Assembly: GCA_003508005.1 (NCBI GenBank)
Contig: DNUE01000034.1
Location: 45,819-109,818 of the forward strand
Reading direction: 5' to 3'
DNA length: 64,000 nucleotides
Source: Desulfobulbaceae bacterium
GTDB lineage: Bacteria > Desulfobacterota > Desulfobulbia > Desulfobulbales > Desulfobulbaceae
In this document: piece by piece, positions 27,036-37,118 of the stretch
Numbering within the stretch: position 1 is the first letter of the stretch
Layout of the letters: each line of letters opens with the position of its first letter
Program-made: the position numbers and the translations under genes
Notes under the pieces: generated by a model
Told to the model about the DNA's origin: nothing
What the model saw: the letters and a program-made list of their open reading frames with translations, nothing else
Database searches by the model: none

Positions 27036-28175
27036 CTATTCTGTATACTGAGCTGTAGCCTTGGTATACTTGAATTGGGTGGTCGTTCTCCACGTATCGT
27101 ATGCCAGACGATAATCATCAATGGACTTGTCGGTAAACGGGATATCGCATTTCTCGAAAAACTTCTCCCAGCCGATCCGCTCAGCCCACTCACCGATACG
27201 CTCGTATTTCTTGGCATCCTTGGCGTAGGTTTCGACGATATTCTTCACGGCCGCAACAGTCTCCGGCCAGCGGGGGGGGGTGTTCGGCAGAAACGGGATG
27301 ACCAGCTTCGAGAATTTGGGCGCAGACTTCGAATTGGACACCTTGCCGCCAACCAGAATGGCGATGCCGTCACCTTCCGGATCGGACAGAGGCATGGCCG
27401 GACACATGGTGTAGCAGTTGCCGCAGAACATGCAGCGGGGATTGTTCACCACCACGGTCTTGACCTCCTTGCCGTCAACGACTGCCTTGGACGGCTTGAT
27501 AGCGCCGGTCGGGCAGGCGGCGATGGCCAGGGGAATCTCGCAGACCGGGCCGATACGCTCGTCATCGACCATCGGCGGCTTGCGATGAACACCGAGGATG
27601 GCGATATCCGATGCATGCACCGCGCCGCACATGTTCAGACAGCAGGCCAGGGCGATACGCACCTGGGCCGGCATCTTCATGGAGGTGAAGTGCTCGAACA
27701 GTTCGTCCATGACGCACTTGACCGGCCCGGAAGCGTCGGTGGCCGGCGTATGGCAGTGGACCCAGCCCTGGGTATGGACGATATTGGTGACTCCGGCGCC
27801 GGTGCCGCCGATCGGGAACTTATTGCCCCGGCTCTTCAGGTCATCTATCAGCGGCTGGACTTTGTCCTTGGAATCAACCATGAACTCGACGTTATTCCTG
27901 GTGGTGAAGCGCAGGAAGCCGCCGCAGTGCTTGTCGGCGATATCGCATATCTCACGGATGAGTTCAATGGATATCAGACGGCAGGTGGCCGCGCGGACCG
28001 TGTAGCATTCGTCACCGGTCTCGGACACATGCACGAGGACGCCGGGCTGCAGGATTTCATGATACAACCATTTACCCTTGTTGTTGGCAATGATCGGCGG
28101 CAGGTGCTTGCCGTAATACTGGGGACCAAGGTCCGTAATCCTTCCTTCCATCGGATTTTTCGGATCGTAACCCAT
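27036..28175 (-). CDS. dsrB: Dissimilatory sulfite reductase beta subunit
   Basis: 379 residues. Partner of DsrA in the heterotetramer that reduces sulfite at siroheme. Cysteines CCLNMCGAVH belong to the siroheme-cluster region, and NPRCMFCGNCYTMCPAMPL is the inserted ferredoxin domain. AAGGAGGT precedes the ATG. It is cotranscribed with dsrA 70 bases upstream. Sequence type (with dsrD linked, no dsrEFH nearby) suggests the reductive bacterial form. Confidence 0.98.
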   Translation of the reverse strand: MGYDPKNPMEGRITDLGPQYYGKHLPPIIANNKGKWLYHEILQPGVLVHVSETGDECYTVRAATCRLISIELIREICDIADKHCGGFLRFTTRNNVEFMVDSKDKVQPLIDDLKSRGNKFPIGGTGAGVTNIVHTQGWVHCHTPATDASGPVKCVMDELFEHFTSMKMPAQVRIALACCLNMCGAVHASDIAILGVHRKPPMVDDERIGPVCEIPLAIAACPTGAIKPSKAVVDGKEVKTVVVNNPRCMFCGNCYTMCPAMPLSDPEGDGIAILVGGKVSNSKSAPKFSKLVIPFLPNTPPRWPETVAAVKNIVETYAKDAKKYERIGEWAERIGWEKFFEKCDIPFTDKSIDDYRLAYDTWRTTTQFKYTKATAQYTE

Positions 28176-28245
28176 GAAAGACCTCCTTATGTAAAATAAA
28201 TAAAATTGAATCTCTTAATGTACGTTCGCAACACTCTGCCATTCA

Positions 28246-29526
28246 TTACATGGCGTGACGCCTTCTGAACTCCTTGATGTCACGCTCCCAGCCGCCCTCA
28301 ACCTCCTCTTCCTTCCAGAAGACATAGGGATTGGAGCGCGGCTCTCTCACATGCTGCGGCATGGGCTTGACATCCATTATTTCGAGGAAGGCGGGCAGGC
28401 CGACCCGCTGCATGGCCTCGCCGATCCGCTCGCGGTTCTTGCCCACTTCCATCCACCAGTCCCAGGCCTTCTCAATGAGATCGACGAGATCCTGGAATTC
28501 GTTCTCCTTGGTGACCTTGACAAAGGGAATAATAAGGGTCGCGAACTGGGCACCCTCGAGAATCGGGGCCTTGGCGCCCATACAGACGGTAGCACCCATC
28601 TCCTTGCCGGGACGCAGGGCGCGGGGCATGACATTGATGCAGTGCATGCAGCGCGTGCATTCGCTGTTGTCGATCTTCAGCTCGCCGCCCTCCATCCACA
28701 TGCACTGGGTGGGGCAGAGGTCGATCACTTCTTTCTTGATGTCGAATTTGCCCCAGTCACGGCCGCTGTGCGCGCCGCCGTTGGACGGGTAGTTGCCGGC
28801 GATATACTCTTTGACGGCTGCCTGGTCGATGCGGATATCATCTTTCCAGGTGCCGATCACCGCAAAGTCGGAACGGGCGATAGCCGCGACGCAGTCATTG
28901 GGGCAACCGGAGAATTTAAACTTGAATTTGTAGGGGAAGGCCGGCCGATGCAGTTCATCCTGATATTTTACGGTCAACTGGTGGCAGGCCTCCTGCGTGT
29001 CGTAGCAGGCCCACTCGCAACGCGACTGGCCGAGGCAGCAGGCAGGCGACCTGAGGTTGGAACCGGAGCCGCCCAGATCCTGCCCCAGTTCGTGGGTGAG
29101 GTCCCAGAAAAAGGGTTCGAGGTTCTCGGTCTTGGTGCCGAGCAGGATTATGTCGCCGGTGGAGCCGTGCATATTGGTCATGCCGGAACCCCACTTTTCC
29201 CACAGATTGCAGATGGCGCGCAGGTTTTCCGTGGAGTAGTACTTGGACGAGGGCTGATTTACACGAATGGTGTGAAAATGCTCAACGCCCGGAAACTGCT
29301 TGGGGACGTCGGAATAGCGGCCGACTATGCCGCCGCCGTACCCGAACACGCCGACGATGCCGCCGTGTTTCCAATGGGTGATCCTGTCATGATACGAGAG
29401 TTCGAGCTGTCCAAGAATGTCCCAGACTTCCGGCTTTTTCTCGGCCTGGCGTTTCATGTCGGAAACGAAGCTCGGCCACGGACCGCTTTCCAGCTGATCC
29501 AGCAAGGGGGTAGCATGCTTTGGCAT
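28246..29526 (-). CDS. dsrA: Dissimilatory sulfite reductase alpha subunit
   Basis: 426 residues. Key enzyme of sulfate respiration (sulfite to a DsrC-bound trisulfide). Siroheme-4Fe-4S cysteines in SPACCLGQSRCEWACYDT and FSGCPNDC; ferredoxin domain with CPTQCM and CTRCMHCINVMPRAL. Start: ATG at 29526 with AGGAGG 8 bases upstream; the preceding codon is TTG and would add one Met. dsrC, dsrMKJOP and the Apr/Sat genes are not in this window. Confidence 0.98.
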   Translation of the reverse strand: MPKHATPLLDQLESGPWPSFVSDMKRQAEKKPEVWDILGQLELSYHDRITHWKHGGIVGVFGYGGGIVGRYSDVPKQFPGVEHFHTIRVNQPSSKYYSTENLRAICNLWEKWGSGMTNMHGSTGDIILLGTKTENLEPFFWDLTHELGQDLGGSGSNLRSPACCLGQSRCEWACYDTQEACHQLTVKYQDELHRPAFPYKFKFKFSGCPNDCVAAIARSDFAVIGTWKDDIRIDQAAVKEYIAGNYPSNGGAHSGRDWGKFDIKKEVIDLCPTQCMWMEGGELKIDNSECTRCMHCINVMPRALRPGKEMGATVCMGAKAPILEGAQFATLIIPFVKVTKENEFQDLVDLIEKAWDWWMEVGKNRERIGEAMQRVGLPAFLEIMDVKPMPQHVREPRSNPYVFWKEEEVEGGWERDIKEFRRRHAM

Positions 29527-29648
29527 CAATATTCCTCCTTTTGTTACGGTTAAAATTGACCTTTATATCTTTCAACAGGTGCACGATACTGCCGGTCAAC
29601 CCAAACAGAAACGTTCTACCCCATTGAATCCCCATTCAGCAAAAAGAA

Positions 29649-29675
29649 CTTATACGTCAGTAATCCCTTTGTCAA
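29649..29675 (-). promoter_or_regulatory. Candidate sigma-70 promoter of dsrABD
   Basis: On the minus strand TTGACA (29670-29675), a 15-base spacer, then TATAAG (29649-29654), about 120 bases before the dsrA ATG. The spacer is shorter than the optimal 17, which often goes with activator dependence. Confidence 0.55.
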
Positions 29676-29702
29676 CAAAAAATCGAACCCTTTCATATTC
29701 TC

Positions 29703-29716
29703 TGAATCACGATTCA
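29703..29716. promoter_or_regulatory. Inverted repeat upstream of the dsr promoter
   Basis: TGAATC and GATTCA separated by AC, a 14-base palindrome centred about 37 bases upstream of the candidate -35 box. Its place suits an activator site. It does not match the HcpR or Rex consensus as I know them. Confidence 0.45.
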
Positions 29717-29820
29717 TTTTTATTGGTTTTGCCGTCGGAAATCAGGGGGAAAGGGATGCAATCCTCCTGAATTTCAACCCTCCGCCCGCGCACCTGAACA
29801 ATGTAAATTTATTCAAGTTT

Positions 29821-31434
29821 TTACTGTATGATGCCGGCTGCTTCCAGCATGGCCTGTTCCGGAGAATTTTCCGCAAGGGCTCCGCCCATTCCTTTGTTTC
29901 GCTCCGCAAGCTCCGCAAGCAGCTTGCCGGCGAGCACTTTGCCCAGCTGCACGCCCTCCTGGTCGAATGAATTGATGTTCCAGCAGAAGCCCTGGAAGGC
30001 GATCTTGGCTTCATACAGGGCGAGCAGGGCCCCCATGCTTCGCGGGGACAGACGGTCCGCCAGCAGAACGGAGTTCGGCCGGTTGCCGGGGAAGCTCCTG
30101 TTGGGGTTGTCGCTGCTCTGGCCGGTGGCCAGGGCAAGCGACTGCGCCAGCATGTTGGCAACCAGTTTCTGCTGGGAGGTAGTGCCCTCCACCGTCACAT
30201 CCCTTCCGTACTGGCTCTGCCGGAAACCGATAAACTCTGCCGGCACCACCGTTGTTCCCTGATGGAGGAGCTGGTAGAAGGCATGCTGGCCGTTGGTCCC
30301 CGGCTCGCCCCAGACCACCGGCCCGGTCTGCCAGGCAACCGGGCGGCCGCACCGGGACACCGACTTGCCGTTGCTTTCCATGTCACATTGCTGGAGGTGG
30401 GCCGGAAAACGCGAAAGGGCCTGGCTGTACGGCAGGACCGCCAGGGTTTCATGGCCGAGGAAATTGCGGTTCCAGATGCCGATCAGGGCCATGAGCAGGG
30501 GAATATTGGCGCGGATACTGCGCTCTTCCGCCGCGACATCCACCGCGTGGGCGCCGGCAAGGATCTCGGCAAACGCTTCGTAGCCCAGGACAAAGCCGAG
30601 GGTAACTCCCCCTACCATGGAGGTGACGCTGTAGCGGCCGCCGATGTAGTCGAACATATGAAAAGAGGCGAGGTAGCGCCGCGGGTCATCCATGGGGCTG
30701 CCTGCACCGGTCACCGCCAGCAGGTGGCGTGCGGGATCAAGGCCGGCCCGGGCGAGGGCGTCCCTGACCAGCTGCTCGTTGGTCAGGGTTTCCAGGGTGG
30801 TCCCGCTTTTGGAAACCACGTTGAACAGGGTCCGGGACAGATCGAGACCGGCCAGCACCGCCGCGGGATCGTCCGGATCGACATTGGCAATGGACCGCGC
30901 GGAGCGGCCCGGCAGTTGATACCGCTGCAGGGCGAGGTAGAGGGCGCGCGGCCCCAGATCGGAACCGCCGATTCCCACCTGGACCATGGTGGTGAAGGGC
31001 TCGCCCCGCTGATTGACCAGCCGTCCCTGCCCGGAATCGTCAAGGAACCGGCGCAGGCGGGCCAGCTGCTCCGCCGCCTGGGCCGAGGCCTCCCGGTTTG
31101 CCGGGTCGGCCGAGAACACATCCCGGCAGGCGGTGTGCAGCACCTGCCTGTTTTCGCTGGCAAGGCCTTCGATGCGGTTCATCACCGCGCCGCGCTTCAT
31201 GGCCAGGAACTGGTCCACCAGGCCTGCCTCGTCAGCCAGCGCCTGCAGAGAGGCCAGCACCTGATTATCGAGCCGCTGGGTGGCATACAGGTAGTCATAG
31301 CCCGCCATTGCCACCCGGTACTCCCTGAACCGGCCGACGCCAAGGGCGTTTGGCCTGGCCAGATCAAAGGGGGTGCGCGCCAGATCCCGCAGGCGCCGCA
31401 CGCTGTTCAACTCACTGAACTCCTGCAGGGTCAT
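29821..31434 (-). CDS. pgi: Glucose-6-phosphate isomerase
   Basis: 537 residues. It interconverts glucose and fructose 6-phosphates. Motifs: VGIGGSDLGPRAL, VVSKSGTTLETLTNEQ, and the family signature GFCWNINSFDQEGVQLGK near the C-terminus, where the Lys acts in catalysis. The ATG at 31434 overlaps the rpe stop (ATGA); a longer frame into rpe (31458) is rejected. Translationally coupled to rpe. Confidence 0.96.
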   Translation of the reverse strand: MTLQEFSELNSVRRLRDLARTPFDLARPNALGVGRFREYRVAMAGYDYLYATQRLDNQVLASLQALADEAGLVDQFLAMKRGAVMNRIEGLASENRQVLHTACRDVFSADPANREASAQAAEQLARLRRFLDDSGQGRLVNQRGEPFTTMVQVGIGGSDLGPRALYLALQRYQLPGRSARSIANVDPDDPAAVLAGLDLSRTLFNVVSKSGTTLETLTNEQLVRDALARAGLDPARHLLAVTGAGSPMDDPRRYLASFHMFDYIGGRYSVTSMVGGVTLGFVLGYEAFAEILAGAHAVDVAAEERSIRANIPLLMALIGIWNRNFLGHETLAVLPYSQALSRFPAHLQQCDMESNGKSVSRCGRPVAWQTGPVVWGEPGTNGQHAFYQLLHQGTTVVPAEFIGFRQSQYGRDVTVEGTTSQQKLVANMLAQSLALATGQSSDNPNRSFPGNRPNSVLLADRLSPRSMGALLALYEAKIAFQGFCWNINSFDQEGVQLGKVLAGKLLAELAERNKGMGGALAENSPEQAMLEAAGIIQ

Positions 31435-32123
31435 GCCTTCGCCTCCCCCGGCTCCCACCCGGCCAGCCGCTTCAGCTCAGAGATCCGGGCCCGATAATCC
31501 GGCCGGCCAAAGATCGCGGAACCGGCAACAAAGATATTGGCCCCGGCCCCGGCGATCCTGGCAATGGTGTCCGGACTGACCCCGCCGTCGACCTCGATGC
31601 CCGCGCTGCTGCCGATAGCATCCAGGCTCCGGCGCAGCTGGGCGATCTTGGGCAGCGCGGATTCGATAAAGGATTGGCCGCCGAACCCTGGGTTCACGGT
31701 CATGAGCATCACAAGGTCCAGCTCCGGAAGAATCCAGTCCAGGGTCGTCAACGAGGTTGCCGGATTCAGGACCGCCCCGGCCTTTTTACCCAGATCCTTG
31801 ATCTGGCCGATTGTCCGGTGCAGATGGGGGCAGGCCTCTACGTGCACCGTGATCCAGTCGGCGCCGGCCCGGGCAAAATCCTGGATGTAGCTGTCCGCAT
31901 CTGCGATCATCAGGTGCACGTCCAGCGGCAGGGCGGTCACCCGCCGTACCGCGCTGACCACCAGCGGCCCGATGGTGATGTTCGGGACAAAGCAGCCATC
32001 CATGACATCGATGTGGATGACATCGGCTCCGGCATCCTCCACGGCCCTGATCTCCTCCCCGAGCCGTGCAAAATCGGCGGAGAGAATGGACGGGGCGATC
32101 ATCTTGCTGTGCATAATATTCAT
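31431..32123 (-). CDS. rpe: Ribulose-phosphate 3-epimerase
   Basis: 230 residues, TIM barrel. It links ribulose and xylulose 5-phosphates. Motifs IAPSILSADFARLGEE, VIHIDVMDGCFVPNITIGP, LDVHLMI, VNPGFGGQSF and EVDGGVSPDT carry the metal ligands (His, Asp) and phosphate-binding loop. ATG 32123 with GGGGAT upstream is preferred to an ATG at 32141 that has no ribosome binding site. Confidence 0.96.
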   Translation of the reverse strand: MNIMHSKMIAPSILSADFARLGEEIRAVEDAGADVIHIDVMDGCFVPNITIGPLVVSAVRRVTALPLDVHLMIADADSYIQDFARAGADWITVHVEACPHLHRTIGQIKDLGKKAGAVLNPATSLTTLDWILPELDLVMLMTVNPGFGGQSFIESALPKIAQLRRSLDAIGSSAGIEVDGGVSPDTIARIAGAGANIFVAGSAIFGRPDYRARISELKRLAGWEPGEAKA

Positions 32124-32185
32124 AGCATCCCCGGCAGACATTATGTTCGCTTGTGAGAACAGATCACTCCGGGCGAGCAGAACAG

Positions 32186-33316
32186 TTACCGGCTGCCCGC
32201 CGCCCGGCGCTCATACTCCTGGCCCGGCAGCTGCCGAACCAGCCCCTTCAGCTCCATGTCCAGCAGTAGGGAAAGGACCTGCGCCGGCTCGAAACCGGAC
32301 TGCTGGACCAGCTGATCCACGGTCAGCGGATAGACATCCAGACAATTCCAGAGCCGCTGCTCGGCCTCCGTCATCGGTACGGGCGGCGGGCCGGGAAGAT
32401 CATCACGGGACCCTGCCGCGAACCTCCCCGCCAGGCTGAGCTCCTCCAGGATATCGTCCACGCTGTGAACCAGCTTGGCGCCCTGCTGCAGCAGACGGTG
32501 GGCACCCTGGCTCTTCACCGAATCGATCCGGCCGGGGACCGCGAACACTTCCCGGCCCTGCTCCAGGGCCAGTGCTGCCGTAATCAGCGACCCGGATTTC
32601 AGGCTTGCCTCCACCACGACCACTCCCAGGGAGAGCCCGCTGATAATCCGGTTTCGCTCCGGAAAACGGAAACCCTCCGGTTTGGAACCGAGCGGATACT
32701 CGGTCAGCAGCAGGCCGCGACCGCGCACTTCCCCGAACATCGCCCCATGCTGGGGCGGATAGACCACATCCGCGCCGCAGCCGAGCACGCCGATGGTTGC
32801 CCCGCCGCCGGCCAGCGCGCCGGCATGGGCTTGGCTATCAATCCCCAAGGCCATGCCGCTGACCACACAGATGCCCCGGCTGGCAAGCTCCCGCGCCAGC
32901 TCGAAGCTGATGCGCCTGCCGTAGGCAGTGGCTGCACGGGACCCGACAATGGCCACTGCCGGCAGCGTAAGGCGGTGAAGATCACCCTGGCAGTAGAGGA
33001 GCGCCGGAGGATCGGCAATGGAACGAAGTAAACTGGGATAACGTGGATCATCCGGGCAGAGCAGGACCAGGTTCCGGTCACCGAGGCGGCGCAGTTCCAA
33101 CTCAGCCTGGCGGCCGGCCGTTTCCATGGCGGCCGGGTCGGCCAGCACCTGGCTCACCTTGGGGCCTATCCCCTCTACCTGCCGCAGGGCCTGAGCGGGG
33201 GCGGCCAGAACCGCGGCCGGCGAGCCGAAGACCTCGACCAGACGATGGATTCGCGTACAACCAAGCCCTGGCACGAAAGAAAGAGTGAGCCACGCCGGCA
33301 ACATATTCCCTGGCAT
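32186..33316 (-). CDS. dprA: DNA processing protein DprA
   Basis: About 376 residues. It binds incoming single-stranded DNA and loads RecA during natural transformation. SAM-like helices first (about 1-75), then the Rossmann-like core with IVGSRAATAYGRRISFELA, VVSGMALGIDSQAHAGAL, FPERNRIISGLS and GSLITAALALEQGREVFAVPG, and a C-terminal winged-helix segment. Start uncertain: ATG at 33316 or 33304 (the latter closer to a GGGA). The longer frame overlaps rpoD and is unlikely. Confidence 0.94.
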   Translation of the reverse strand: MPGNMLPAWLTLSFVPGLGCTRIHRLVEVFGSPAAVLAAPAQALRQVEGIGPKVSQVLADPAAMETAGRQAELELRRLGDRNLVLLCPDDPRYPSLLRSIADPPALLYCQGDLHRLTLPAVAIVGSRAATAYGRRISFELARELASRGICVVSGMALGIDSQAHAGALAGGGATIGVLGCGADVVYPPQHGAMFGEVRGRGLLLTEYPLGSKPEGFRFPERNRIISGLSLGVVVVEASLKSGSLITAALALEQGREVFAVPGRIDSVKSQGAHRLLQQGAKLVHSVDDILEELSLAGRFAAGSRDDLPGPPPVPMTEAEQRLWNCLDVYPLTVDQLVQQSGFEPAQVLSLLLDMELKGLVRQLPGQEYERRAAGSR

Positions 33317-33390
33317 CGCCAACAGGCACCGGCACGTCTCTCCCTGCGCGACCGACCGCCGCAGGGAAATGAGGCCGGCAGCCGCCTCGA

Positions 33391-35046
33391 TCAGTCGCCC
33401 ACGAACGAGCGGAGTTCGTTGCACCTGGTGGGATGACGCAGCTTGTTGATGGCCTGGGCCTCAATCTGCCTGATCCGCTCCCTGGTGACCGCAAAACACT
33501 TTCCCACCTCCTCCAGGGTATGATCACAGCTTATCTCGATCCCGTAGCGCATGCGCAACACCTGCTCCTCCCGCGGGGTCAGGGACGCCATAACCTTGCA
33601 CAGGCAACGCTTCAGGCTTTCCGTGATGGACGCATCCTGGGGATCGGGGTGAACATGATCCTCGACAAAATCACTGAGCATGGTGTCTTCCTCGTCGCCC
33701 ACCGGCGAATCAAGGGAAATGGCGTCTTTGGCGGTCTTCAGAGCGATATGCACCTTTTCCACGTCCGTTCCCAGTTGTGCGGCCAACTCCTCAGGGGTAG
33801 GCTCCCTGCTTTCTATCTGCATGAAGTCGCGTGAAAAACGAAGCATCCTGTTGATGGTTTCAATCATATGCACGGGCAGGCGGATCGTCCGGCCCTGGTC
33901 GGCGATCCCCCTGGTGATGGCCTGCCGGATCCACCAGGTGGCGTAGGTGGAAAATTTGTAGCCCCGCTTGTAATCGTATTTTTCCACGGCCTTCATCAGG
34001 CCGATATTGCCTTCCTGAATGAGATCCGGCAGCTGCAGGCCGCGGTTGAGAAACTTCTTGGATACCGAGATCACCAGGCGCAGATTCGCCCGGACCAGGG
34101 CTTCTTTGCCCTGACGGGCCTCTTCCCGGCCCAGCTCGATATCCAACATCAGGACCTCCAGGGTTTCGGCAGTGACCCCGATGTTCTCTGCGAGTTCCAG
34201 GATGTAGGTCTGCTCAATAAGGTTCGGAGATGAATCCTGGCCCTGCTCTGAGCCCTCCTTGGTCGCGACCCGCCTCCTCGTCTGCAGGGCCTCAACCCTG
34301 GCCTTGCTGAGCTTCAGGCCCAGCGCCTTGACCGCATCCGCAACAGCCAGCAGCCCCTTGCAGCACATCCGAAAATCCGCGAAGAGGTCGGCAATCTGCA
34401 GGCCGGTCCGGGTGATGGCCGCCAGATTTTTTTTCACTGCCTCGGGATCGGTGATGGAGGCCGCCAGCTGCCGGCACAGTTCGTGACGCTTTTCTTCAAG
34501 CTTGGCCGCCTTGCCGACCGTAGCCAGAAACGACTTCTTCAGCTTTTCCGCAACATTGTCGTCGTTTTCCGAAAGCCCCTTGAGAACGGAGCCGATCTTG
34601 ATCTTTTCGCTCTTCAGCCCTTCAGCCAGATTCTTCAGCACATCAATACCCGGCTTTAGGCTCAACACGGCCTGCTGCACCCGCATTTCCCCCTGCTCGA
34701 CCATCTGGGCCAAGGCAACCTCTTCCTCATGGCTGAGAAGGGTGAGATTGCCCATTTCCTTCAGATAGATATTCATCGGGTCGATGCTGGAGCCGATCTG
34801 TCGCCGGTCCACCCCGGAACGGCGGTCAGCTTTTCGCCTGCCGTCGGAGGTCGCATTCTTCCGGCGTTCAAAGGGAATTTCCTCGGGGGCCACTGCTAAA
34901 ATCGGCTCCTCAATCACCTCGGGATCATAGGTGTCAGCCGTAGCAAAAATACCTGTAAGATCCTGAAACTCGAGAAATTCTTCCCCCTCTTCCCTCGATG
35001 ATCCCTCCTGGGGCTGACTGCCGGAAAAATTCTTGTCAATGGTCAT
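33391..35046 (-). CDS. rpoD: RNA polymerase primary sigma factor RpoD
   Basis: 551 residues. Acidic N-terminus, region 1.2 (DPMNIYLKEMGNLTLLSHEE), a non-conserved insert, region 2 (LVISVSKKFLNRGLQLPDL, YATWWIRQAITRGIADQGRT), region 3 and region 4 (LEEVGKCFAVTRERIRQIEA). The insert of about 170 residues and lack of a full region 1.1 fit delta-type RpoD. ATG 35046 has GGGAGAACG upstream. It follows dnaG after a 287-base gap in which I see no gene; the dnaG-rpoD order is the conserved macromolecular-synthesis arrangement. Confidence 0.97.
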   Translation of the reverse strand: MTIDKNFSGSQPQEGSSREEGEEFLEFQDLTGIFATADTYDPEVIEEPILAVAPEEIPFERRKNATSDGRRKADRRSGVDRRQIGSSIDPMNIYLKEMGNLTLLSHEEEVALAQMVEQGEMRVQQAVLSLKPGIDVLKNLAEGLKSEKIKIGSVLKGLSENDDNVAEKLKKSFLATVGKAAKLEEKRHELCRQLAASITDPEAVKKNLAAITRTGLQIADLFADFRMCCKGLLAVADAVKALGLKLSKARVEALQTRRRVATKEGSEQGQDSSPNLIEQTYILELAENIGVTAETLEVLMLDIELGREEARQGKEALVRANLRLVISVSKKFLNRGLQLPDLIQEGNIGLMKAVEKYDYKRGYKFSTYATWWIRQAITRGIADQGRTIRLPVHMIETINRMLRFSRDFMQIESREPTPEELAAQLGTDVEKVHIALKTAKDAISLDSPVGDEEDTMLSDFVEDHVHPDPQDASITESLKRCLCKVMASLTPREEQVLRMRYGIEISCDHTLEEVGKCFAVTRERIRQIEAQAINKLRHPTRCNELRSFVGD

Positions 35047-35333
35047 CTCGTTCTCCCTGAAGATAACACTAGCCAACGGACCGGACTCGAAATGATGGCA
35101 TCCCCTGATCGCTCCCCTTCAATCAGGGGCGCAATCCCGGCCAGCAGGAGGCAGGGGCTTGCCCGGGTAACCTCATACAGGCCTGCGCAATCTCATTGCC
35201 GTTGCATAACCTGCCAGGTTTTACATTTTTTTTCAACATGTTATCTGAAATCAGTTCTTTTTTTGGCGGAATCGCGCAAAGCGCCATTCCGACGCTGGCA
35301 AGCCGGACAATATCTTGAAACAGCGGCGGATGG

Positions 35334-37118
35334 TCAGCTTTTCCCCATCTCCTGCTTCTGCCGGAGCAGGGCCATGAGCTCCTCGGTATCCCCTGCATGT
35401 TGGGCTTCATTGATCCGCCGCATAAGATCGGCGCTTTCCTTCTGCCGCCTTTCCGCCCGCAGCCACAGAAGAAGTTCATCGCACATTTGCCGGGGTCCCT
35501 CCTCATTTTCCCCTTCCTCGGCCTGACTGCCGGCAATGAGCAGTTCAGCCACATACTCCCGTATCCCACTGGCCGCAGGCAGGCCGACAAGCAGCTGCTC
35601 CGACGAGCAGGAACCGGCCCCGGTCAGCCCCTTGAGGCAGGAGAGAATTTCGCGGGCCTCGTCGCTAGTCACCAGTTCTTCTACGCCGCTGGCAATCAGC
35701 TCCCCAGCAAATTCTGGATAAAAAATCAGAAAATCAACCAGCTGCCGCTGTTTGCGGGGGAGGTCCCGAAACCCCTCAAGCCGGTTTGGTGCGGCAGGAC
35801 GCGGAACTGGCCTGGCTGCAGCCTGCAGGCCAGCCTCGAACTGCGCAGGGGCAATACCCAGCATCTCGCTGAAGTGGGCGATCATCAGGGAGCGCTGTAC
35901 CTGATCGCTGCTGGAGGCAATGATCTGCCGAAGCTCACCGACAATGCGGTTTTTTCCCTGGAGGGTCAGGCCATGCTGGCGAACCAGATCGTCAAAGACG
36001 AATTCGGCAAGAGGCCTGGCCCCTGCCACCAGCCTGGCAATGCCCTCCGCTCCCTCGGCCCGGACAAAACTGTCTGGATCGTGGCCCTTTGGCAGCACGC
36101 CGATCCGGGCGTCGACCTGTTCGGCGAGAAAGAGGGGGACCGAGCGCATGGCGGCCTTGAGGCCGGCGCTGTCCCCGTCGAAGAGGAGCACGACCTCGTC
36201 GCAATAGCCCCGCAGGGAGCGAACATGGCTGCCCGTCAGGGCGGTGCCCAGAGGGGCGACGACATTGCGTATGCCGTGGGCGGCCAGCATGAGCAGATCA
36301 AAATTTCCCTCCACCACGATGGCCAGCCGCCTGGTCCTGATCTCCTCGCGGTGCTGATAGAGGCCAAACAAAAGGCGGCCCTTGTCAAAGATGAGACTTT
36401 CAGGCGAATTCATATACTTGGGCTGCCCGTCGCCCAGGATCCTGCCGCCGAAGGCCACTACCCTTCCGGTCAGGTCCAGGATGGGAAAGAGGACCCTGTC
36501 CCGGAAGCGGTCGTAATAGCCGCCGCGATCATTTTTGACCGCAAGCCCTGCCCGTTCGATATCCGCCGGGGCAATCTGGAGCGCCTGCAGGCGGGCGGTG
36601 ACAAAATTCCAGCCGCCGCCCTCCGGACCCGGGGCATAGCCCAGGCGGAAGGCTTTTGCCTGCTCCTCCGGGACCCCCCGCCGACGCAGGTAGTCCCGCG
36701 CATTCTCTCCTTCCGGGGACTCCAGATACCGCTGATAGATCCGCGCCGCGTCTTCGTTGACCCGGTAGAGCATCTCCCGCTCCCGCAGTCGCTGCTTTTC
36801 CGCATCGGTGAGCTTCGGCTCGGGCAGATCAATCTGGTAGCGGCGGGCCAGTTCCTTGAGCGCTTCGGGAAAGGAGAGCCGGCTGTACTTCATCAGGAAG
36901 GAAAAAACGTCCCCGGACTCACCGCAGCCGAAACAGTGAAAAAACTGCGACTGGGGGTTGACGGAGAAGGACGGGGTTTTTTCGGCGTGGAAGGGGCAGA
37001 GGCCGGTAAACCGGGCGCCGGCCTTTTTCAATTCCACAAACTCGCCGATCACCTGCACGATGTCCGCCGCCTCGCGCACCCGATTCTTGGCTTCCTCTCG
37101 CAGTTCGGTCGAAATCAT
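35334..37118 (-). CDS. dnaG: DNA primase
   Basis: 594 residues. It makes RNA primers for replication. N-terminal zinc-binding domain CPFH and CFGCGESGDVFSF, then the TOPRIM-containing polymerase core (RVVAFGGRIL, IVVEGNFDLLMLAAHGI, LFDGDSAGLKAA) and a C-terminal DnaB-binding domain ending in a helical tail. GGGGAA precedes the ATG. It lies upstream of rpoD on the same strand. Confidence 0.97.
   Translation of the reverse strand: MISTELREEAKNRVREAADIVQVIGEFVELKKAGARFTGLCPFHAEKTPSFSVNPQSQFFHCFGCGESGDVFSFLMKYSRLSFPEALKELARRYQIDLPEPKLTDAEKQRLREREMLYRVNEDAARIYQRYLESPEGENARDYLRRRGVPEEQAKAFRLGYAPGPEGGGWNFVTARLQALQIAPADIERAGLAVKNDRGGYYDRFRDRVLFPILDLTGRVVAFGGRILGDGQPKYMNSPESLIFDKGRLLFGLYQHREEIRTRRLAIVVEGNFDLLMLAAHGIRNVVAPLGTALTGSHVRSLRGYCDEVVLLFDGDSAGLKAAMRSVPLFLAEQVDARIGVLPKGHDPDSFVRAEGAEGIARLVAGARPLAEFVFDDLVRQHGLTLQGKNRIVGELRQIIASSSDQVQRSLMIAHFSEMLGIAPAQFEAGLQAAARPVPRPAAPNRLEGFRDLPRKQRQLVDFLIFYPEFAGELIASGVEELVTSDEAREILSCLKGLTGAGSCSSEQLLVGLPAASGIREYVAELLIAGSQAEEGENEEGPRQMCDELLLWLRAERRQKESADLMRRINEAQHAGDTEELMALLRQKQEMGKS

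Noticed and set aside
28255..29553. Open frame of 432 codons on the plus strand
   Set aside because: Antisense to dsrA; no recognisable protein family.
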